Shown here piece after piece: positions 50,648-59,797 of a DNA stretch of 64,000 bases. The stretch covers positions 186,001 to 250,000 of the forward strand of contig JAFS01000002.1 of assembly GCA_000526255.1 (NCBI GenBank). Reading direction: 5' to 3'. Below the pieces are notes generated by a model. The model did not search any database. It worked only from the letters and a program-made list of their open reading frames with translations, and was not told the DNA's origin. The position numbers and the translations under genes are program-made. The stretch comes from Verrucomicrobia bacterium LP2A (GTDB lineage: Bacteria > Verrucomicrobiota > Verrucomicrobiia > Methylacidiphilales > Methylacidiphilaceae). Within the stretch, counting starts at the first letter, position 1. Each line of letters begins with the position of its first letter.

Positions 50648-52030
50648 TCAATGGGTGACCTGCAGCCGGTCCTTCTCTTCCTCGGCCACCGCCTTGCTCT
50701 CGAATTCTTCCCGGAACTTGGCGACGAAGCTCTCCACCGGCCAGGAACAGGCCTCGCCGAAGGCGCAGATCGTCCGCCCACCAATCTGGCCGGCCAGATC
50801 GAGCAGAAGCTGCGGATCTTCGGGCCTCCCCTTCCCTCCGGTCATCCGATCGAGCACCTTGCGCATCCAGAGAGCGCCTTCCCGGCACGGCGTGCACTGC
50901 CCGCACGACTCATGGGCGTAGAACGCGGAGAGATTGTCGAGGCATTCCACCATGTCGCGCGTATGATCCATGACGATGATTCCGCCTGAGCCCGACATCG
51001 ACCCCGAGGCCGCAATCGTATCGAAGTCGAGAGGAAGATCCTCGAGCCTCATCTCGATCTCTTCCATCGCTCCTGCGGCGTTCTTACGACGGATGTGATA
51101 GATCTCCCCTGCGCGCAGCACCTTCGCCGACGACCCGCCGGGAATCAGCGCCTTGAGGCGATTGCCGTTGCGGATTCCTCCGCAAACGTCGTAGAGCAGC
51201 TCGCCCATCGTGATCGCCCCGCCGTCGTACTCAAAGTAACCGGGCCGGCAGACGTCTCCGCTCACGCACCAGATGCGCGTGCCCGTGTTGTTGGTGGATC
51301 CGATCCTGGCGTAAGCCGCTCCTCCCATCTCCACGATATGCTTCACGTTACAGAGGGTCTCGACGTTGTTGACGATCGTCGGACAGAGGTATAGGCCCAA
51401 CGCGGCCGGAAAGTATGGGGGCTTGATGCGCGGATAGGCCCGCTTTCCCTCGAGAGACTCGATCAGGCCCGTCTCCTCGCCGCAGATGTAGGCGCCCGCG
51501 CCGCGAAAGACGAAGATGTCCAGGTCGTACCCGCTGCCGAGGATGTTCGTGCCCAAGAAATTCTTGGCGCGAGCCTCCGCCAGCGCTCGCTCCAGGATTT
51601 TGGCCCCTCGGGCCATCTCGCCGCGAATGTAGATATACGCCAAGTGGGCGTGATTCGCGAAGCTCGAGATGATCATCCCTTCAATCAGCTGGTGGGGATC
51701 CTTGTAGATGATCTGACGATCCTTGAAGGTCCCGGGCTCGGACTCGTCCGCGTTGCAGAGCAGATAGACCGGCTTTCGGTTCTTTGCATGATCGATGAAG
51801 CCCCACTTGGTTCCTGTCGGGAAGCCCGCTCCTCCTCTTCCTCGAAGGCCGGAGGCCTTGACCTCCGCCACGATCGCCGCCGGCTCCATGGAAAGCGCCT
51901 TGCGCAGCTGTTCGTAGCCCCCGTGCTGGAGGTAGCAATCGATGTCCGGAGTGTAGCCGGGCAGGTCTGCGTAGCGGAGGATGATCCGATGCTCGCGTGT
52001 TGGGTTTTGTACCGTTCCGTCTTGAGCCAT
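50648..52030 (-). CDS. nuoF: NADH-quinone oxidoreductase subunit F
   Basis: 460 aa, binds NADH and FMN. GLRGRGGAGFPTGTKW is the NADH loop, the stretch NADESEPGTFKDR contributes to FMN binding, and ESCGQCTPCREGALWM carries the N3 4Fe-4S cysteines. It lies between nuoE (10 nt) and nuoG (25 nt). Confidence 0.96.
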   Translation of the reverse strand: MAQDGTVQNPTREHRIILRYADLPGYTPDIDCYLQHGGYEQLRKALSMEPAAIVAEVKASGLRGRGGAGFPTGTKWGFIDHAKNRKPVYLLCNADESEPGTFKDRQIIYKDPHQLIEGMIISSFANHAHLAYIYIRGEMARGAKILERALAEARAKNFLGTNILGSGYDLDIFVFRGAGAYICGEETGLIESLEGKRAYPRIKPPYFPAALGLYLCPTIVNNVETLCNVKHIVEMGGAAYARIGSTNNTGTRIWCVSGDVCRPGYFEYDGGAITMGELLYDVCGGIRNGNRLKALIPGGSSAKVLRAGEIYHIRRKNAAGAMEEIEMRLEDLPLDFDTIAASGSMSGSGGIIVMDHTRDMVECLDNLSAFYAHESCGQCTPCREGALWMRKVLDRMTGGKGRPEDPQLLLDLAGQIGGRTICAFGEACSWPVESFVAKFREEFESKAVAEEEKDRLQVTH

Positions 52031-52040
52031 TTCGACCTTT

Positions 52041-52586
52041 CTACGCGCCCTGGGACGCCTCTTTCTCTCCGCTCTCGGCCAGGATGCGCTCTACGGTGTC
52101 GATCGTCGCCCGCTCGAACTCTTCTTCGTCCACCATCATGGCGGGGGCGCTCCCGCAGGCCGCGAGGCACTCCACAAATTCGACCGAGTAGGAGCCGTCC
52201 GGACTCACGCAGATGCCGTGGCCTGCGGAAACGGTCGCCCCGCATCGAGCCCGGATCTGCGCAAAGAGCTCGTGGCTCCCCGCCAGGGCACACGAAAGCG
52301 TGCGACAGACCTTGAAATTGATTCTCCCGCTCGGCCGCACATGGAGCATGGGGTAAAAGGTCACGAGCTCTAGGATATGGATCGGCTTGAGGCCCAGCTT
52401 TGTCGAAATCCACTCGACCGCCCGCTCGCTCAGAAAGCCGAACTCTTCCTGCCAGAGGTGAAGAAGGGGCAGGGAGGCGCTTCGCCGAGAAGCGGGGTAC
52501 TGTCCAATGATCTCCTCCGCCTTCCGCTCAAATTCGGGCCCCGGGACTTCCTCGCCGGGAAGCAGGGGTTGTTCGGGTCCTACCAT
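52041..52586 (-). CDS. nuoE: NADH-quinone oxidoreductase subunit E
   Basis: 181 aa thioredoxin-like subunit holding the N1a 2Fe-2S cluster, with the cysteines in VCRTLSCALAG and ECLAACGSAPAMMV. The N-terminal region (ASLPLLHLWQEEFGFLSERA, EVATFYPM-like ELVTFYPMLH) is standard. Confidence 0.95.
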   Translation of the reverse strand: MVGPEQPLLPGEEVPGPEFERKAEEIIGQYPASRRSASLPLLHLWQEEFGFLSERAVEWISTKLGLKPIHILELVTFYPMLHVRPSGRINFKVCRTLSCALAGSHELFAQIRARCGATVSAGHGICVSPDGSYSVEFVECLAACGSAPAMMVDEEEFERATIDTVERILAESGEKEASQGA

Positions 52587-52605
52587 GCCAGATTGTCCTT
52601 CCGCG

Positions 52606-53841
52606 CTATCGATCGCACTCGCCCATGACGAAATCGAGGCTGCCGAGAATCGCTACCACGTCCGCAATGAGATGCCCGGGGAGAAGCTTCGGCAAGATGC
52701 TCAGGTTCATGAAGCTCGGACCACGGATCTTCAGACGGTGGGGAACTCCGCCTCCTTTGCTGAGGATATAGAACCCAAGCTCTCCCTTCGGATTCTCGGC
52801 CCCGAAGTAGACCTCTCCCGGCGGGGCCGTGATCCCTTCGGTAACGATCATGAAATGCTGGATCAGCTCCTCCATCTTGGTGAGAACGGATGACTTCGCC
52901 GGATCGTAGCTTCGCACGTCATCCACGAAGATCGGCCCGTCGGGGATCCGCGACAGGACCTGCTGCAGAATCCGCCGGCTCTGACGCATCTCCTCCACCC
53001 GGAGGACGAAGCGATCGTAGCAATCGCCCCCGCTCCCGACGACCGCGTCAAAGTCGTATTGCTCGTACCCGAGGTAAGGGAGCTTCTTCCGCAGATCGAG
53101 CTCCACCCCGGAGGCCCGAAGGTTGGGTCCGGAGAGCCCGTAATCCAAGGCGTCCTCCGCGGATACGACTCCGACGTCCTTCGTCCGATCCACAAAAATC
53201 CGGTTACGACAGAGAAGCTTGTCAATCTCGTCGATCTTGGCGCCGAACTGCTCGACGAAGGCCATCGCCCGCCCCACCCAACCTTCGGGTAGATCGCGCG
53301 CCACACCCCCGACCCGTGTGTAAGTGGTCGTAAATCGGGCGCCGGTCAGCTCCTCGATCAGCGCGTAGATCTTTTCCCTCTCGTTGAAGGTGTAGAGAAA
53401 GACGGAAATCGCCCCGCAGTCCATGGCGAAGGCGCCCAAGCCGAGAAGGTGGGAGGAAATTCGAGCCAGCTCGCAGCAGATCACCCGAATCGCCTGACAG
53501 CGCGGCGGAACGGTCCAACCCATCAGCTTTTCGACGGCGCAGGCGTAGGCGACATTGTTCGCCAAGGGAGCCAGATAGTCGAGCCGATCGGTGTAGGGAA
53601 CGAACTGATTGTACTGCATGTTCTCGGCGATCTTTTCGTCGCCTCGATGCAAGTATCCGATCACGGGGTCCGCTTTCACCACGGTCTCCCCGTCCAGCTC
53701 GAGCAGGATCTGCAGCACGCCATGCGTGCTCGGGTGAGAGGGACCCAGGTTGACGATGAGCCGTTCCCCAGCGGGCGCATCCGAAAGATCCTCGCCTCCG
53801 AGCGAAGCTCTCTGCGTAAGAAGCTCAGCGGAACCCGTCAT
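52606..53841 (-). CDS. nuoD: NADH-quinone oxidoreductase subunit D
   Basis: 411 aa, the 49-kDa subunit that builds the quinone pocket with NuoB. NLGPSHPSTHGVLQILLELDGE, IGYLHRGDEKIAENM and RLDYLAPLANNVAYACAVEK at the N-terminus, and DFVMGECDR at the C-terminus, are diagnostic. It overlaps nuoC by 4 nt (ATGA at 53838-53841). Confidence 0.96.
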   Translation of the reverse strand: MTGSAELLTQRASLGGEDLSDAPAGERLIVNLGPSHPSTHGVLQILLELDGETVVKADPVIGYLHRGDEKIAENMQYNQFVPYTDRLDYLAPLANNVAYACAVEKLMGWTVPPRCQAIRVICCELARISSHLLGLGAFAMDCGAISVFLYTFNEREKIYALIEELTGARFTTTYTRVGGVARDLPEGWVGRAMAFVEQFGAKIDEIDKLLCRNRIFVDRTKDVGVVSAEDALDYGLSGPNLRASGVELDLRKKLPYLGYEQYDFDAVVGSGGDCYDRFVLRVEEMRQSRRILQQVLSRIPDGPIFVDDVRSYDPAKSSVLTKMEELIQHFMIVTEGITAPPGEVYFGAENPKGELGFYILSKGGGVPHRLKIRGPSFMNLSILPKLLPGHLIADVVAILGSLDFVMGECDR

Positions 53842-54425
53842 GGCGTCTCCTCGGGAAGTTCATCCGCGGGCTGTGCGTGCGGCTCCCGTCTTCCGCTCTC
53901 CTCGGCCGACCGCGTCACGTAAGGCCCGCCGTCCATCGGCGCCGGACGGCTGAAGGCGACCGTGCCGGCATCGCTCGCTTTCCCTTCCAAGGGAAAATCC
54001 TTTCGTAAAGGATGGAAGGGATATCCTTCCCACATCAAAATCCGGCGAAGATCGGGATGGCCGGCAAACCGGATTCCCATCATGTCGAAGGCCTCGCGCT
54101 CTTGCCAATCCGCGGTGGCGTAGACTCCCGCGAGCGAAGGCACGCTCGGCTCCTCGCCTTCCGCCCGCCCCTTCAGCCGCAGGAGATCCCCGGAAGAGTC
54201 GGCAAAAAAGTGATAGACCATTTCGAACCGCGGCTCCTCCCCCCAGTGGTCGACCGCCGTCAGATCGACGAGCGTTCGGTAGCCGATCTGCTTGAGCTGC
54301 TTGGCCGCTTCCACGATGGCCGAGAGATCGATCCGCACCGTCGTCTCGCCTCGAAACTCGTCGACCCCTTGAATCCGGCTCCCGAGGCTGGCCCGCAGCC
54401 TGTCGACCGCTTCCGCTTTCGTCAT
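53838..54425 (-). CDS. nuoC: NADH-quinone oxidoreductase subunit C
   Basis: 195 aa, 30-kDa subunit. TLVDLTAVDHWGEEPRFEMVYHF, WQEREAFDMMGIRFAGHPDLRRIL and WEGYPFHPLRKDFPLEG are typical. The ATG at 54425 was chosen over the frame's first ATG at 54470, as it gives the usual length. 57 nt separate it from nuoB; this gap carries CCTGAC-N6-GTCAGG (54470-54487), a hairpin touching the nuoB stop. Confidence 0.94.
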   Translation of the reverse strand: MTKAEAVDRLRASLGSRIQGVDEFRGETTVRIDLSAIVEAAKQLKQIGYRTLVDLTAVDHWGEEPRFEMVYHFFADSSGDLLRLKGRAEGEEPSVPSLAGVYATADWQEREAFDMMGIRFAGHPDLRRILMWEGYPFHPLRKDFPLEGKASDAGTVAFSRPAPMDGGPYVTRSAEESGRREPHAQPADELPEETP

Positions 54426-54482
54426 TGTCTGAATTCCCAACCGTCCGCGCCCCGATCCTCGTTCAATCACCTGACAGCCCGG

Positions 54483-54992
54483 TCAGGCCACTTGTTTCAA
54501 GCGACGAAGGGAGGGGTCGCCGTCGATCTTCGCCTGGATGCGCAAGAACCCGTCGAGCAGGGCCTCCGGCCGCGGAGGGCAACCGGAGATATAGACGTCG
54601 ACCGGAAGGAGTTGGTCGATTCCCTGAAGGACCGCATAGCTGCGATACATTCCCCCGCTCGAAGCGCACGCGCCCATCGCAATCACCCACTTGGGTTCCG
54701 GCATCTGATCGTAAATTCTCTTTACCGCGTACGCCATCTTGTAAGTCACGGTCCCTGCCACAACCATCAGATCCGCCTGCCGCGGAGAAAAGCGCATCAC
54801 CTCGGCTCCAAAGCGGGCGATGTCGAAGCGCGAGCAGGAGGCCGCCATGAGCTCGATGGCACAGCAAGCCAAGCCCATTGGCATCGGCCAGACCGAGTTC
54901 TTCCGCATCCAGTTGATGGCGGAATCCAGGGTCGTCAGGACGACGTCCCCCTCGACCTTAGAGTTGTAACTCAGTTCTTGCGTCTGGGCCAT
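54483..54992 (-). CDS. nuoB: NADH-quinone oxidoreductase subunit B
   Basis: 169 aa, the N2 4Fe-4S cluster subunit. [18 protein letters not shown] holds the adjacent cysteines, with the others in [11 protein letters not shown] and [15 protein letters not shown]. The ATG at 54992 gives the family length. NuoA normally precedes nuoB, but here the upstream gene is divergent, so nuoA is elsewhere. The 112-nt gap to 55105 should hold both promoters. Confidence 0.96.
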   Translation of the reverse strand: MAQTQELSYNSKVEGDVVLTTLDSAINWMRKNSVWPMPMGLACCAIELMAASCSRFDIARFGAEVMRFSPRQADLMVVAGTVTYKMAYAVKRIYDQMPEPKWVIAMGACASSGGMYRSYAVLQGIDQLLPVDVYISGCPPRPEALLDGFLRIQAKIDGDPSLRRLKQVA

Positions 54993-55104
54993 ACGAGCCA
55001 ATCTAACGGGGAGCGGTTTCGCGGCAAGCAAAAAGGCCCGCGAGGAAGGATCGATCTCTTCGTTTTCTCGAAAACGGCTTTGCTGCTACCTTTTCCAGGA
55101 GAGC

Positions 55105-55536
55105 ATGTACGCCCATCTCCTTTTCATCTGCACAGGCAACTACTATCGGAGCCGTTTCGCGGAAGCGGTATTCAATTACCACGCTTTGGGCCGCGGGCTC
55201 CCGTGGCGGGCCCTCTCGCGCGGCCTCGCCGTTGGCCCCACCCCGTTGCCCCTCTCTCCCTTTGCCGCCGCTCGCCTGCAAGAGCTCGGGATTCCGCTTT
55301 CCCACACAGGCCGATCTCCGCTCCGGCTTTCGGAAGCGGACTTGGTGCGATCCGCCCACGCGATCGCGCTCCAAGAGCGGGAGCATCGCCCGATCATCGC
55401 ACGTCTCTTCCCGGAGTGGGTCGAGCGGATCCGGTTTTGGGACATCGACGACGTCGATCGCCTGCCCTCATCCGTGGCACTTGCCAAGATCGAGAGCCGC
55501 GTGCACCTTTTGCTGGAAGAGCTGGCGGCGGCCTGA
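55105..55536 (+). CDS. Low-molecular-weight phosphotyrosine phosphatase family protein
   Basis: 143 aa. The P-loop LLFICTGNYYRSRFAEAVFN (Cys-x5-Arg-Ser, residues about 5-24) is that of LMW-PTP/arsenate-reductase-like proteins. The distal aspartates of the DP loop are in FWDIDDVDRL rather than DPxx, so catalysis may differ. It could act on exopolysaccharide kinases or related substrates; no Wzc-type kinase is near. Confidence 0.85.
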   Translation: MYAHLLFICTGNYYRSRFAEAVFNYHALGRGLPWRALSRGLAVGPTPLPLSPFAAARLQELGIPLSHTGRSPLRLSEADLVRSAHAIALQEREHRPIIARLFPEWVERIRFWDIDDVDRLPSSVALAKIESRVHLLLEELAAA

Positions 55537-55642
55537 CCCACTCGGGCCCCCTGCAAGGCGAACCACCGGGGAGCGCGGGAGCGCCGAACGGCTTGCCTGA
55601 CGGTTGACAAACCTTTAGCCTGGGCGTGACCAGCGTGTTATC

Positions 55643-56776
55643 GTGATTACCCTCGAAGACCTCGTAAACCCGGGAATTCGTTCCCTGACGCCTTACGAAC
55701 CCGGCAAGCCCATCGAGGAGCTCGCCCGCGAGCAAGGCCTAGCGCCCGAAGAGATCTGCAAGCTCGCCTCGAATGAAAATCCCCTGGGCCCCTCGCCGCT
55801 GGCCCTCCGGGCGATCCGAGAGGCCTTGCCTCACGTCCACCTCTATCCGGACGGCGCCGGTCGGCTTCTTCGGGAGGCGCTCGCCAAACATCACGACCTC
55901 TCGGTGGAAAACATCGTCCTGGGCAACGGTTCCAATGAAATCATCGAGCTGCTCTTCCATGCCTTCGTGCTGCCGCGAACCCACGAGATCCTCTGCTCCC
56001 GCCATGCCTTCGCGGTCTATCGGCTTATGGCCCAGCTCTTCGATGCCCCTTACCGGGAAACTCCCGATCCGGAGTTCCGTCACGACTTGAGCGCCATGCG
56101 AAAGGCAATCGGGCCGAGCACCCGGTTGATTTTCTTGACGAGTCCCAACAATCCTACGGGAACGCGCATCCCCAACCGGGAGCTTGAGGAGTTCGTCGAG
56201 GCAGCTCCCCGTCATGCGGTCGTGGCTCTCGACGAGGCCTATATCGATTTCCTGGACGATCCTCCCCCGAGCATCTCCTGGGTGCGGGCGGGGAGAAATG
56301 TGGTGCTGCTGCGCACCTTTTCCAAGATGCAGGGCTTGGCCGGCCTCCGCATCGGCTACGGCCTCGCCCCCGCTCCAATTGCCTCCTGGCTGCAGCGCGC
56401 CCGCCAGCCCTTCAATACCAATCTGCTGGCGCAAGCCGCGGCGATCGCCGCGCTCGAAGACCGGGACCACACGGAGAAGACCCGGCGAATCGTAGGGGCG
56501 GGTCGCGCGCGCCTGGAGGAGTCGTTCGGGCAGCAAGGCCTCGAGTTCGTTCCCTCGTCCGGCAACTTTGTCATGGTCCGGGTCGGCGACGGCGATGCCC
56601 TCTTCCATAGCCTGCTCCGTCGCGGATGGATTGTTCGCCCCTTGCGCAGCTACGGGCTGGCCGAGTGGGTGCGCGTCAGCATCGGCACGCCCGAACAGGT
56701 GACGGGTTTTCTGAAGATCCTTCCGGCCGCCCTGAGCGAGTCGAGACGAGAATCGGCATCGTCCGGAGAAGGATGA
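55643..56776 (+). CDS. hisC: Histidinol-phosphate aminotransferase
   Basis: 377 aa class I/II PLP aminotransferase. YEPGKPIEELAREQGL, KLASNENPLGPSPLAL, SPNNPTG, LDEAYIDF and the PLP-lysine motif TFSKMQGLAGLRIGYG fit HisC; some members transaminate phenylpyruvate or arogenate instead, which the neighbour tyrA would also suit. The start is a GTG at 55643. It overlaps tyrA by 4 nt. Confidence 0.9.
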   Translation: MITLEDLVNPGIRSLTPYEPGKPIEELAREQGLAPEEICKLASNENPLGPSPLALRAIREALPHVHLYPDGAGRLLREALAKHHDLSVENIVLGNGSNEIIELLFHAFVLPRTHEILCSRHAFAVYRLMAQLFDAPYRETPDPEFRHDLSAMRKAIGPSTRLIFLTSPNNPTGTRIPNRELEEFVEAAPRHAVVALDEAYIDFLDDPPPSISWVRAGRNVVLLRTFSKMQGLAGLRIGYGLAPAPIASWLQRARQPFNTNLLAQAAAIAALEDRDHTEKTRRIVGAGRARLEESFGQQGLEFVPSSGNFVMVRVGDGDALFHSLLRRGWIVRPLRSYGLAEWVRVSIGTPEQVTGFLKILPAALSESRRESASSGEG

Positions 56777-57633
56777 ACCGCACCTTCCCGCTTGCCCGCT
56801 TGGCCGTGCTCGGCACCGGTCTCATCGGCGGCTCGGTCGCCCGTGCGGCACGGCAGCTCCGACTCTGCCGGGAGCTCTCGCTCTATAGCCTCGGCCCGGA
56901 AAGGGAAGAGGTGCGGGCGGCGGGCATCGGCGACCGGGTTTCGGACGATCCGGCAGCCGTGGTCCAAGGGGCGGAGCTCGTTGTCGTCGCCCTGCCCATG
57001 GCCGCCATGGACTCGATCCTGCACGCTGTCCGGGATGCCCTCGACCCTGCAGCGATCGTGACCGACACGGCGAGCGTCAAGCTCCCGGCCATGCGCCTTC
57101 TGCAAGAAAACCTCGAGGGACGGGCCCGCTGGGTCGGCAGCCATCCAATGAGCGGGGGGGAGCGGTCGGGGTTTGCCTATGCCCGACCGAACCTGTTCGA
57201 GGGAGCGGTGTCGATCGTGACTCCTCCGGAAGATCCCGACGAGGAGGCGGTCGCCTTGGTCGAAGCGTTCTGGCTCGCCCTGGGCTGCCGCACCCTCCGG
57301 CTCCGGGCTCCAGAGCACGACCGGCGGGTCGCGGCGATCAGCCATCTGCCGCATCTGCTGGCGGCTGCCCTGGTGCGGTCGGTGGACGATCAAGCTTGGG
57401 AAGTGGCGGGCTCCGGGTTCCGCGACGTGACTCGAATCGCAGCCGCTTCCCCGGAGATGTGGAACGAGATCCTGCTCGCGAACCGGGAGAACGTCCTGCT
57501 CGCTCTCCGCTCCTTCCTGAACGATCTCCTGGAAGCGTCCTCGAGCCTTGAAGACAGATCCGGCACGGCCATGAAGAAGCTGCTGAGGGAAGCCTCGCAA
57601 CGAAGGCTTGCCTTCGACGAACGCCGCACATGA
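56773..57633 (+). CDS. tyrA: Prephenate dehydrogenase
   Basis: 286 aa. The NAD(P) motif AVLGTGLIGGSVARAA lies at about residues 9-24, VTDTASVKLP and SHPMSGGERSGFAYA in the middle, and the catalytic His region AISHLPHLLAAALV. It oxidises prephenate (or arogenate) for tyrosine synthesis. I chose the ATG at 56773, overlapping the hisC TGA. Confidence 0.92.
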   Translation: MNRTFPLARLAVLGTGLIGGSVARAARQLRLCRELSLYSLGPEREEVRAAGIGDRVSDDPAAVVQGAELVVVALPMAAMDSILHAVRDALDPAAIVTDTASVKLPAMRLLQENLEGRARWVGSHPMSGGERSGFAYARPNLFEGAVSIVTPPEDPDEEAVALVEAFWLALGCRTLRLRAPEHDRRVAAISHLPHLLAAALVRSVDDQAWEVAGSGFRDVTRIAAASPEMWNEILLANRENVLLALRSFLNDLLEASSSLEDRSGTAMKKLLREASQRRLAFDERRT

Positions 57634-58922
57634 CCCAACCTGCCGCTCCTTCGGATGCGCCCTCCGGCGCGATGCCCCGCTCCCTGCCCGGGTTCCTCGC
57701 TCTGCGCTACCTGCGACCTCGGCGGAGCTTTGTTTCGGTCATCACTCTCCTCTCCCTGCTCGGCGTCACTCTCGGGGTTCTCGTGCTGGTCGTCGTCCTC
57801 GCGGTAATGGCAGGATTCGAGCGAGAGCTGCAGGAAAAGATCATCGGCTTCAATGCCCATCTGGTCGTTTCCAACGGAGAGGTGCTGCACCAGCCAGAGC
57901 GCGAAGTCTCCCAACTGCTCAAGGAGCCCGGCGTCGAGGGCGCGGCCCCGTTCGTCAGCGGCCCGGTCCTCGCCGAGTATGCGGACCGGATCACGACTCC
58001 GATCCTTCGCGGGATTGATCCCCAAGCCGAGCTCGCAGTGATTCCCCTCCGCCGATACCTCGTCGCCGGGAAATACAACCTGCAGGCGGATCATGTGCTC
58101 GTGGGGGACGAATGGGCCAAGCGAAACGGGGCCGCCGTGGGGGATAAGGTCGTCATCTACGCTCCGCGCCATCTTCAGGCGCTCCGCGATTCCGCAAGCT
58201 CGGGCAAGAAGTCGGTCCCTCTTCCGGCCGAGCTGGAGATCTCGGGGATCTTCCGGACGGGGCTCTTCGAATATGACTCGACCTTTTTCCTGACCTCTCT
58301 CCAGAATGCCCAATATCTGTACAGCCTCGGCCGTGGCGTTCACGGGATCGCCTTGCGTGTTAAGGATCCGATGGCCGCCGACCGCCTCAAGGCCCGGCTC
58401 AACACCTCGTTTGCCCCTCCGATGGAAGCCATTACCTGGATGGATCAGAACCGTCCCCTGTTCACCGCGATCGCGGTGGAAAAGGGGACGATGGCGGTAA
58501 TCCTCTTCTTCATCATCCTGGTTGCCGCCTTCGGGCTCTGTAGCACCCTCATTACGATCACCGCCCAGAAGCGGCGGGAGATCGGCCTTCTGAAGGCGCT
58601 CGGCGCCACGGACGGCCAAGTGCTCGGGATCTTCATCTTCCACGGGCTCATTGTCGGTCTCCTTGGCACCGCGGTCGGCTTGCTCCTCGCAGCGCTCACC
58701 CTTCCGAATTTAAATCTCCTGCGGGAGCTGATCGGTCGGATGCTGGGTATCGACCTCTTTTCCGCGGACGTCTACCACTTCGCCACGATCCCGGTGGTCA
58801 TCGATCCGCTGCAGATCGCGGGGATCGCCCTCACGGCGGTTCTCCTCTGCGTCTGCGCCGCATGGATTCCCGCGTGGAATGCCGCCAGGCTTTTGCCGGC
58901 AGACGCATTGCGCTATGAATGA
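57630..58922 (+). CDS. lolC: LolC/LolE-type lipoprotein-releasing ABC permease
   Basis: 430 aa with one N-terminal and three C-terminal membrane segments around a periplasmic domain. LRYLRPRRSFVSVITLLSLL, GVTLGVLVLVVVLAVMAGFE, MAVILFFIILVAAFGL and KRREIGLLKALGATDGQVLG are typical of Lol permeases, which pull outer-membrane lipoproteins off the inner membrane. Only one permease gene is present, so it may work as a homodimer (LolF type). It overlaps tyrA by 4 nt and lolD by 8 nt. Confidence 0.92.
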   Translation: MTQPAAPSDAPSGAMPRSLPGFLALRYLRPRRSFVSVITLLSLLGVTLGVLVLVVVLAVMAGFERELQEKIIGFNAHLVVSNGEVLHQPEREVSQLLKEPGVEGAAPFVSGPVLAEYADRITTPILRGIDPQAELAVIPLRRYLVAGKYNLQADHVLVGDEWAKRNGAAVGDKVVIYAPRHLQALRDSASSGKKSVPLPAELEISGIFRTGLFEYDSTFFLTSLQNAQYLYSLGRGVHGIALRVKDPMAADRLKARLNTSFAPPMEAITWMDQNRPLFTAIAVEKGTMAVILFFIILVAAFGLCSTLITITAQKRREIGLLKALGATDGQVLGIFIFHGLIVGLLGTAVGLLLAALTLPNLNLLRELIGRMLGIDLFSADVYHFATIPVVIDPLQIAGIALTAVLLCVCAAWIPAWNAARLLPADALRYE

Positions 58923-59736
58923 AACGGAGCCCCCCGAGAAGGGAAATCCTCCTTCGGTCCTCGCCGCAGAAACCCTCTACAAGCGCTTCCGCGCCGGGTC
59001 GGCTGCCGTTCCGGTGCTCAGCGGCGCCGGCATGATTTTCCGCGAAGGGCTCTGCTACACCATTCGGGGGGTTTCCGGATCGGGGAAGACGACCCTGCTC
59101 CACCTGCTGGCGGGACTCGAGGCACCCGACTCCGGGCGGGTTCTTTATCGGAATCAGGATATCTCCCGCTTCTCCCGCAAGCGGCTCGCCGGATGGCGGG
59201 GTCGAGCGATCGGCCTGGTCTTTCAGGCCTACCATCTGCTGCCGGAGCTGACGGCCTTGGAGAATGTGAACCTGCCAGCCATGCTCTTCGGCGAGCGGGA
59301 TGCCAAGCCGGGCTGGGCGCTTCTGGAGGCCGTCGGCATGATTCACCGATGCAACCATCGGCCTTGGGAGCTTTCGGGCGGAGAGCAGCAGCGCGTGGCC
59401 ATCGCGCGCGCGCTCCGGAACGATCCCGAAATCCTGATCGCCGACGAGCCGACGGGAAATCTGGACGAGGGGACCGGCTTGGAAGTGATCGACCTCCTTC
59501 TCGATCTCCAGAGGAGCCGGGGCAAGACTCTGGTCCTGGCCACCCATGATTCTCGGTTGGCCCGCATGGGGGATCGGCAGCTGGTCTTGACCGGGGGAAA
59601 GCTCGAACCCTCGGATCGGCCGTTGGTCCCTCCGACTTCGGCGTCCGCCCCCTCGAGCTCCTCCGGGGAACCGAGGCATGCACCGGAATCCCAATCGTTT
59701 TTGCGAGAGAGCGAGAATCCGAGCTTGCTTCCCTAG
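58915..59736 (+). CDS. lolD: LolD-type lipoprotein-releasing ABC ATPase
   Basis: 273 aa. Walker A GVSGSGKTT, the Q loop in VFQAYHLLPELTALENV, signature ELSGGEQQRVAIARAL, Walker B ILIADEPTGNLDEGT and the H-loop His in LATHD. The last 40 residues are a Pro/Ser-rich tail beyond the normal length. The ATG at 58915 overlaps the permease stop by 8 nt. Confidence 0.94.
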   Translation: MNETEPPEKGNPPSVLAAETLYKRFRAGSAAVPVLSGAGMIFREGLCYTIRGVSGSGKTTLLHLLAGLEAPDSGRVLYRNQDISRFSRKRLAGWRGRAIGLVFQAYHLLPELTALENVNLPAMLFGERDAKPGWALLEAVGMIHRCNHRPWELSGGEQQRVAIARALRNDPEILIADEPTGNLDEGTGLEVIDLLLDLQRSRGKTLVLATHDSRLARMGDRQLVLTGGKLEPSDRPLVPPTSASAPSSSSGEPRHAPESQSFLRESENPSLLP

Positions 59737-59797
59737 CCGAGATCGGAAAAGAAGCTTTGACTCCGCTCGGCGGCGGAACGGACGGCAAGGAATTTCG

